Below, piece by piece: positions 7,109 to 11,564 of a stretch of 11,564 nucleotides of DNA; positions within the stretch are counted from its first letter, which is position 1, and each line of letters opens with the position of its first letter. The DNA is from Niastella sp. (GTDB lineage: Bacteria; Bacteroidota; Bacteroidia; Chitinophagales; Chitinophagaceae). Under the pieces are notes generated by a model. The model saw only the letters and a list, made by a program, of their open reading frames with translations, ran no database searches and had not been told where the DNA came from. The translations under genes and the position numbers were made by a program. Location: the NCBI GenBank assembly GCA_021154515.1, contig JAJKIL010000084.1, forward strand, positions 1 to 11,564. Reading direction: 5' to 3'.

Positions 7109-7120
7109 TCCGAAAATTAA

Positions 7121-8404
7121 TTACTTTTTGGCAGAACGGTGGCCGGTTGATCTCTTTTTATGGGCCACGGCGTGTGAGCGACGTTTTACGACCGGCTTTT
7201 CAATCCCGCCAACTTGTTGCTGGTTAGGATCTTCATCGTCGTAACGGTTATTATTTTGCAGGTAATTGCCGAAGATATCGGCCATTTCTTTCACCTTGTA
7301 TACATAGCGGCAGTCGTTATTACACAGGGCAATAATGGTGGCATCTTCATCCTGCATCCGATAGAAGGAGGTGCGGTTGCCATGCCACCAGCCATTGTGG
7401 TAAATGAGCTTTTTGCCATTATTCAACAGGTACATGCGCCAGCCCAGTCCGTAATTGTGGGTGCCCGGTTTTTCAAAACTGTAACCGGCATAAGCCTGGT
7501 CGAGGGTAGACTTTTTAAAGAGGGTCTCATTTTTCATGCCCTGGTCCCACTTCAGCAGATCCCGCACGGTGCTATAAACGTTTTTGTCGCCATACACCGC
7601 ATCGAGAAATTCGAACCTATATTCTTTTCCGCTGTAATAAAAGGAGGGCATATATTTCGCTGAATCGGCGAGGGTGAAAACATAGGAGTCTTTCATCCCC
7701 AACGGTTCGAAAAATGTCTTTTTCAGGTATTGAGGGTACGACAGGCCGCTTACTTTTTCAATGATAAGGGCCAGCAGGGCAAAGTTGGTATTGGAGTAAC
7801 TAAAGCCATGGTTGGCGGGCGCTATAGGTATTTTCTTGTAGTTGGCGATAAGGAAATCAAGTACATCCTGGTTGGAAACCATCTTATGTTTATCCCAACC
7901 CATTTCGCCCATGTAGTGGTCGTACTTTGGAATGCCGCTGCGATGGTTCAGCAACAGTCGCACAGTTACGGCTTCCAAAGGAAAGCCCGGTAAGTATTTA
8001 GAAACGGGATCGTCGATATTGAGCTTGCCGTCCTGCCACAGTTTAAGGGTGGCCATACCGGTAAAGGTCTTTGATACTGAGGCAAGATGGAATGGGGTGG
8101 AAGGCGTGATGGAATCTTTCCTGGTGCGGGGATCTACGAAGCCATTGTACGATTCGTAAATGATCTGTCCGTTTTTCGCCACCAGTACGCTGCCATTGAA
8201 CCTGGTTCTGCTGAAGGTGGAGTCGAGATGGCTGCTGACCCTTCTCTTATAATAACTCATCTCTTCGGGGGTTAATGGAACGGCATGAGTAAGTGATGAA
8301 GTATCACTTTCATTCATAGGGGAGGAAGTAACCTTCTTATTATTAACTCGAGCACAACTCTCCAATACCACTAGGGTTAGCAACAACCTGACTATGTTTT
8401 TCAC
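7121..8404 (-). CDS. Serine hydrolase lipoprotein, beta-lactamase family
   Basis: A 427-residue class C beta-lactamase/DD-peptidase-fold hydrolase, predicted to be a periplasmic lipoprotein. The hydrophobic start ends in the lipobox-like LESC with C17 as the lipidated residue. Catalytic motifs are SVSK (S109, K112), YSN (Y203-N205) and HNG (336-338), the KTG-equivalent motif. The region from 56 to 380 is the Pfam Beta-lactamase fold. The substrate is unknown; relatives include esterases, peptidases and cell-wall enzymes. There is no acidic run after C17, so surface export is not suggested. The last 25 residues are an odd Lys/Arg/His-rich tail (KRRSHAVAHKKRSTGHRSAKK). The start is GTG at 8404-8402; an in-frame TGA lies just upstream and no ATG is available. 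It is divergent from serA and 12 bp upstream of nnr. Confidence 0.9.
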   Translation of the reverse strand: MKNIVRLLLTLVVLESCARVNNKKVTSSPMNESDTSSLTHAVPLTPEEMSYYKRRVSSHLDSTFSRTRFNGSVLVAKNGQIIYESYNGFVDPRTRKDSITPSTPFHLASVSKTFTGMATLKLWQDGKLNIDDPVSKYLPGFPLEAVTVRLLLNHRSGIPKYDHYMGEMGWDKHKMVSNQDVLDFLIANYKKIPIAPANHGFSYSNTNFALLALIIEKVSGLSYPQYLKKTFFEPLGMKDSYVFTLADSAKYMPSFYYSGKEYRFEFLDAVYGDKNVYSTVRDLLKWDQGMKNETLFKKSTLDQAYAGYSFEKPGTHNYGLGWRMYLLNNGKKLIYHNGWWHGNRTSFYRMQDEDATIIALCNNDCRYVYKVKEMADIFGNYLQNNNRYDDEDPNQQQVGGIEKPVVKRRSHAVAHKKRSTGHRSAKK

Positions 8405-8510
8405 CAGGACTATTAATTTATGGTTTCAACTAATGTACGAAGTTACAGAAAACGGTTCAGTAACGGGGCATGAATTCAATTTCTATGCCCAACTTTTTGC
8501 AACTATGAAC

Positions 8511-8518
8511 TATATTTG
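8511..8518 (+). promoter_or_regulatory. serA promoter, -7 element
   Basis: TATATTTG is a perfect match to the Bacteroidota -7 consensus TAnnTTTG, 41 bases upstream of the serA ATG. A TTTTTG run (8494-8499) is upstream but only 11 bases away, closer than the usual 17-23, so the -33 box is poorly defined. Confidence 0.5.
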
Positions 8519-8550
8519 CAATCTTTTAACTAAGATAACGTAAAAGCAGT

Positions 8551-8555
8551 AGGAG
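8551..8555 (+). promoter_or_regulatory. serA: serA ribosome binding site
   Basis: AGGAG lies four bases before the ATG at 8560. It is one of the few clear Shine-Dalgarno matches in the window and supports the chosen start. Confidence 0.6.
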
Positions 8556-8559
8556 TATT

Positions 8560-9798
8560 ATGACCGACAAACAAATTACGAGTTATCCCAAGGAAAAGAT
8601 AAATATTCTTCTACTTGAGAACATCTCTGACACGGCTGTTAAATTCTTTAAAGACAATGGTTACACATCCGTTAAAAAGGTAACGGGGGCATTAAGTGAA
8701 GAAGACCTGATTAAGGAAGTGAAGGACGTGCATTTGCTAGGTATCCGATCCAAATCGCAGATCACTCCGCGTGTACTGGATGCGGCAAAGAAACTACAGG
8801 CAATCGGTTGCTTTTGTATTGGTGTTAATCAGGTTGATCTAAAATATGCTAAACAACAGGGTGTTGCGGTGTTCAATGCACCGTATTCCAACACCCGTTC
8901 CGTAGCTGAACTGGTTATTGGTCTGTCTATTTTGTTAATCAGACGCATTGTAGATAAAAACAAAGCTGCCCATGAAGGCGTATGGATGAAGGATGCGAAG
9001 GGCAGTTATGAGCTTCGGGGCAAAACCCTGGGTATTATCGGGTATGGCAATATCGGCACGCAGGTAAGCATTCTGGCCGAAGCTATGGGTATGCATGTTA
9101 TCTTCTACGATACCATTACCAAGTTACCGCTGGGTAATGCCGTTGCCAAGAAAACGTTGAAAGACGTGGTAAGCCAGGCAGACATTATAACGCTGCATGT
9201 ACCCGAAACGGCTGCCACCAAAAATATGATCAACAAGAACACGATCAAGAATTTCAAAAAAGGTTCTATCCTCATAAACTATGCCCGCGGGGAAGTGGTT
9301 GAACTGGACGCGCTGGCCAAAGCGTTGGAGGAAAAACAACTGAGCGGCGCCGCAGTGGATGTGTATCCCTGGGAGCCTGAAAAAAACGGCGACAAATTCT
9401 CTACTCCGTTACAGGGTTTACCCAACGTAATACTGACCCCGCACATCGGTGGTTCAACCGAAGAGGCGCAGGAAAACATTGGGGAAGATGTGAGCAATAA
9501 ATTGTACCAGTATCTTGAACATGGAACAAGCATTGGTTCGCACACGGTGCCTACATTGAGCCTGCCATTGCAAGAGGGCGTGCATCGCATTCTGCATATT
9601 CACCGCAATGTGCCGGGTGTGCTGTCAGCCATCAACACTACCTTGTCGAACAACAAGATCAACATCCTGGGCCAGTACCTGAAAACAAACGATGAAATAG
9701 GGTATGTGGTGCTGGATATTGACAAGAAATTGTCGAATACGGCTATGCAGTTGTTAAAAGAGGTAAAAGATACAATTAAAGTACGGTTGTTGTTTTAA
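8560..9798 (+). CDS. serA: D-3-phosphoglycerate dehydrogenase
   Basis: This 412-residue cytoplasmic enzyme oxidises 3-phosphoglycerate to 3-phosphohydroxypyruvate with NAD+, the first step of serine synthesis. The catalytic domain flanks a Rossmann fold with GYGNIG (161-166) and the NAD-binding D184. The active-site triad appears as R243 (NYARGE), E272 (YPWEPEK) and H295 (TPHIGGS). The C-terminal ACT domain (about 340-412) resembles the E. coli enzyme: H348 and N350 in HIHRNVPGV and N368 correspond to the serine-binding H344, N346 and N364 of E. coli SerA, so feedback inhibition by serine is likely. The length matches the E. coli-type form (410). A clear ribosome binding site supports the ATG. 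It is monocistronic, with its own promoter and a strong terminator. No serC or serB is next to it. Confidence 0.97.
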   Translation: MTDKQITSYPKEKINILLLENISDTAVKFFKDNGYTSVKKVTGALSEEDLIKEVKDVHLLGIRSKSQITPRVLDAAKKLQAIGCFCIGVNQVDLKYAKQQGVAVFNAPYSNTRSVAELVIGLSILLIRRIVDKNKAAHEGVWMKDAKGSYELRGKTLGIIGYGNIGTQVSILAEAMGMHVIFYDTITKLPLGNAVAKKTLKDVVSQADIITLHVPETAATKNMINKNTIKNFKKGSILINYARGEVVELDALAKALEEKQLSGAAVDVYPWEPEKNGDKFSTPLQGLPNVILTPHIGGSTEEAQENIGEDVSNKLYQYLEHGTSIGSHTVPTLSLPLQEGVHRILHIHRNVPGVLSAINTTLSNNKINILGQYLKTNDEIGYVVLDIDKKLSNTAMQLLKEVKDTIKVRLLF

Positions 9799-9820
9799 TC
9801 AGAACCGTTCGCTATATTTG
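9787..9820 (+). promoter_or_regulatory. Consensus promoter pointing into the serA terminator
   Basis: TTG (9790-9792, also 9787-9789) and TATATTTG (9813-9820) are separated by 20 bases, an excellent fit to the Bacteroidota consensus TTG-N17-23-TAnnTTTG. It overlaps the last codons of serA. Transcription would begin near 9825-9828, exactly where the terminator hairpin starts. It could be the promoter of the downstream lipoprotein gene with an attenuator leader, a source of a short RNA, or a chance match. Confidence 0.45.
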
Positions 9821-9827
9821 TCAAGGG

Positions 9828-9873
9828 GAAAAAGTCATCAGTCAATTTTGTTGATAGATGACTTTTTCTTTTT
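9828..9873 (+). terminator. Rho-independent terminator after serA
   Basis: GAAAAAGTCATC (9828-9839) and GATGACTTTTTC (9857-9868) form a perfect 12-bp stem, and TCAA/TTGA inside the 17-base interval can extend it past a small internal loop. A T-rich tract (9869-9873) follows. It lies 30 bases after the serA stop. The stem is A/T-rich outside its middle, so the reverse strand would also show a partial T-run, but no minus-strand gene ends here. Confidence 0.8.
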
Positions 9874-9876
9874 ATA

Positions 9877-9884
9877 TACCTTTA
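9877..9884 (+). promoter_or_regulatory. Alternative -7 element before the lipoprotein gene
   Basis: TACCTTTA matches TAnnTTTG with one change and lies 18 bases before the ATG at 9903, downstream of the terminator. TTG at 9851-9853 is 23 bases upstream. It is a weaker match than the one at 9813-9820 but would avoid transcribing through the terminator. Confidence 0.25.
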
Positions 9885-9902
9885 AACCATACGCGTTACC
9901 TT

Positions 9903-11348
9903 ATGAAGAATTACCGGTCCTTTGCTACCCTTATCGGAAGCTTTATCCTTTTATTTGGATTGATGAATTTGATGGGCTCCTGTAAAAAAGGCGATGATAA
10001 TCCTCCGTCTCCGCCGCCGACAAAACCCAAAGACTCAACTAAAATAATTACCTCTTTTTCTGTAAAAGGTCCCAATGGGGCGGTGCTGGATATAGCGGAT
10101 ATGTCTGTTTCCATTAAAGCCGACAGTATCCTGGTTGGGGTACCTTTTGGAACCGATCTTTCGCATTTAACACCCTCCCTTACCTTTAGCGGGGTTATTT
10201 TAACACCTGCCAGTGGCGAAGAACAGGATTTTACAAAACCTGTCGTTTACACGGTACAGGCTGAGGATACCAGTAAGCGGAAATATGTAGTGGTTGTTAC
10301 CCGCATGCCAATTCGCAACCGGGTGTTTGTTGGTGGAGATAATAATAAATTCTATGCGCTGGATGCGCTTACCGGTGCGTTAAAATGGGATTTTACCAGC
10401 ACCAAGCCGTTTTCTTATTCAACAGCCACTTTCAAAGATAGCGTTGTATACGTTGGTGGTATCGACAATTATGTGTACGCGTTTCATGCAGTGACCGGAA
10501 AAATACTTTGGAAATTCCTGACGGGTTCAACCGGGATCGAAGCGCCTGTTACGCTCGATGATAAGACAATATATGTTGGTTGCAATGATGCTATTTTTTA
10601 TGCGCTGGATGCGCAAACCGGTGCAGAAAAATGGCGGTATAATACCCATGGTAATATCAGTACCGGTGCAACGGTAGTGAACGGGATCGTTTATTTTGGT
10701 TGCTCAGACAGCAAAGAGTATGCATTGAATGCAAAAACCGGACAGTTTGTTTGGAGTTATACTACCGGCGATATGCTCAATGGATCAGGGCAGGCTGTAG
10801 TAGATGGAAAAGTATATTTTGGTAGCCGTGATGGTTACCTGTATGCAGTAAATGCGACAGACGGCGGTCTTGTGTGGAAATATTCTGCAGGCTTCTCCCT
10901 GGAACAATCAAGTCCGACTGTCGCTAATGGGGTTGTATATATTGCCGGTTGGGTTGGTGGAAGTTTATATGCGGTAAATGCCAGTACCGGAACACTAATT
11001 TGGGAATCCCTTAAAAAGATTGGATTTTCGAGTAGTCCGACCGTCTCAAACGGACTGCTGTATATATCCGGATATGATGGCAACTTTTATGCAGTAAATA
11101 CTTCAAACGGAACGCCGGCATGGAGTAAAAACATCTATCCTAATAGTGGCAATGCTACGGTTGCCGATGGCGTTGTTTATAATAGTGGCGGCGGATATTT
11201 GGGTTATTTTCATGCTTATAATGCTATTACCGGTGCAGATAAATGGCAATTCGACACCAAGAATACGGCACTTTCATTTTCAGGTGCGTTGGTGCTCGAT
11301 TCCCAGGGAAGAACACACTATGCTGGTAAATCGGGCATGGAGCAATAA
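9903..11348 (+). CDS. Surface-type lipoprotein, DUF5018-like + PQQ-like propeller
   Basis: A 481-residue predicted lipoprotein. The signal peptide (1-26) ends in LMGSC with lipidated C27. The following KKGDDN resembles the acidic lipoprotein export signal of Bacteroidota, suggesting surface display. A Pro-rich linker leads to a DUF5018-like beta-sandwich domain (about 47-134: IITSFSVKG, VPFGTDLSHLTPSLTFSGV, FTKPVVYTVQAED). Residues 138-450 hold eight repeats of the form V(Y/F)xGxxD...YAxNAxTGxxxW, with Trp at 162, 203, 244, 284, 325, 367, 407 and 448, giving an eight-bladed PQQ-like propeller of the BamB/PQQ_2 type. No PQQ-enzyme catalytic residues are evident, so a binding role is likelier than an enzymatic one. 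The frame is open to an ATG at 9858, but that lies within the serA terminator; the ATG at 9903 directly precedes the signal peptide. Confidence 0.9.
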   Translation: MKNYRSFATLIGSFILLFGLMNLMGSCKKGDDNPPSPPPTKPKDSTKIITSFSVKGPNGAVLDIADMSVSIKADSILVGVPFGTDLSHLTPSLTFSGVILTPASGEEQDFTKPVVYTVQAEDTSKRKYVVVVTRMPIRNRVFVGGDNNKFYALDALTGALKWDFTSTKPFSYSTATFKDSVVYVGGIDNYVYAFHAVTGKILWKFLTGSTGIEAPVTLDDKTIYVGCNDAIFYALDAQTGAEKWRYNTHGNISTGATVVNGIVYFGCSDSKEYALNAKTGQFVWSYTTGDMLNGSGQAVVDGKVYFGSRDGYLYAVNATDGGLVWKYSAGFSLEQSSPTVANGVVYIAGWVGGSLYAVNASTGTLIWESLKKIGFSSSPTVSNGLLYISGYDGNFYAVNTSNGTPAWSKNIYPNSGNATVADGVVYNSGGGYLGYFHAYNAITGADKWQFDTKNTALSFSGALVLDSQGRTHYAGKSGMEQ

Positions 11349-11462
11349 GTCGCAAACCACCCCTTAAATTGTCCGTAACACACCCCGTTGAAGCTGTTTT
11401 TTGATGATAGCTTTGTTTCAACAAAACAAAAAACAAATACTCAACTACTAAATCACATTGTT
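11349..11462 (+). promoter_or_regulatory. Intergenic region with promoter for the DoxX-like gene
   Basis: TTG (11388-11390) and TAGCTTTG (11408-11415) are 17 bases apart, a full match to the Bacteroidota promoter consensus, 47 bases before the ATG at 11463. The same bases can form a hairpin: GTTGAA (11387-11392) with TTCAAC, and AGCT (11392-11395) with AGCT (11409-11412). No T-tract follows it, so I see no intrinsic terminator for the propeller gene here. Confidence 0.5.
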
Positions 11463-11564
11463 ATGAAAAAGACTAACATTTTCTACTGGGTGTTCAACGG
11501 TTTATTTGCTTTCCTGATGCTGGGTTCTGCTATACCTGATATCCTTAGTCAACCCATAGCCATA
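11463..11564 (+). CDS. DoxX-like membrane protein (5' part)
   Basis: The first 34 codons of a gene that runs off the window end. The sequence begins MKKTNIFYWVFNGLFAFLML, followed by GSAIPDILSQPIAI. A basic start, a hydrophobic first helix and a GSAIPDIL-type motif are characteristic of DoxX-like family membrane proteins of Bacteroidota, which usually have four helices in about 120-130 residues and often follow the pattern SAIPDxxxxPEA. Function is poorly known, with links to redox stress in some relatives. The ATG at 11463 is 114 bp after the propeller gene stop and is preceded by a good promoter match, so it is probably a separate transcript. Only the N-terminus can be judged. Confidence 0.75.
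   Translation, partial: MKKTNIFYWVFNGLFAFLMLGSAIPDILSQPIAI

Larger units (their letters stand above)
8405..8559. promoter_or_regulatory. Divergent intergenic region with inverted repeat
   Basis: This 155-bp gap separates the divergent serine hydrolase and serA genes and must hold both promoters. An inverted repeat GGGCAT (8466-8471) / ATGCCC (8485-8490) with a 13-base spacer lies between them and could be an operator or hairpin. On the minus strand TAACTTCG (8445-8438) is a one-mismatch -7 candidate for the hydrolase without a clear -33 box. The serA elements are listed separately. Confidence 0.4.

Noticed and set aside
7214..7663. Plus-strand 149-codon ORF inside the serine hydrolase
   Set aside because: It is antisense to a clear coding sequence, with no recognisable domain or motif.
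9858..9902. Upstream ATG for the propeller lipoprotein
   Set aside because: It lies in the second arm of the serA terminator and would put 15 extra residues before a standard lipoprotein signal peptide.

Overview
The window looks like a chromosomal segment of a Bacteroidota bacterium, most likely in the Chitinophagaceae (Niastella/Chitinophaga-like). The evidence is the moderate GC content, several TAnnTTTG-type -7 promoter elements with TTG-type -33 boxes, few Shine-Dalgarno sequences, lipoproteins with Bacteroidota-style lipoboxes, and a GC-rich intergenic repeat of the kind seen in these genomes. The placement is by general resemblance; no database was searched.

Layout, left to right. Positions 1-195 hold a non-coding, repeat-rich, GC-rich stretch. 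A minus-strand two-component pair follows: a soluble PAS-containing HisKA_3 sensor kinase (822-2726) and a NarL/LuxR-type response regulator (196-825), joined by a 4-bp GTGA stop/start overlap. The gap at 2727-3237 contains the decayed 3' end of a minus-strand gene (about 2930-3139, with an in-frame TAA) and its still intact hairpin terminator. A small plus-strand ModE-type winged-helix regulator (3238-3603) converges on a minus-strand gene group.

That group reads leftwards from 8404: a serine hydrolase lipoprotein (beta-lactamase/class C fold), the bifunctional NAD(P)H-hydrate repair enzyme Nnr, a small membrane protein apparently split by a TAG nonsense codon (5557 to 5003), a PhnA-family zinc-ribbon protein, and a GNAT acetyltransferase. 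The first two are 12 bp apart and probably cotranscribed. PhnA and GNAT are 27 bp apart and probably form a second unit with its own promoter.

Divergent to the hydrolase, on the plus strand, are serA (8560-9798, D-3-phosphoglycerate dehydrogenase with an ACT domain), a strong hairpin terminator, a surface-type lipoprotein with a DUF5018-like N-terminal domain and an eight-repeat PQQ-like beta-propeller (9903-11348), and the start of a DoxX-like membrane protein cut off by the window end (11463 onward).

Most of the window is housekeeping or ordinary accessory content: serine synthesis, metabolite repair, signalling and cell-envelope proteins. I see no CRISPR array, transposase, phage gene, tRNA, rRNA or recognisable defence system. 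The most unusual points are the nonsense-split membrane protein, the gene remnant before the ModE-like regulator, a promoter match that points straight into the serA terminator, and the architecture of the propeller lipoprotein.
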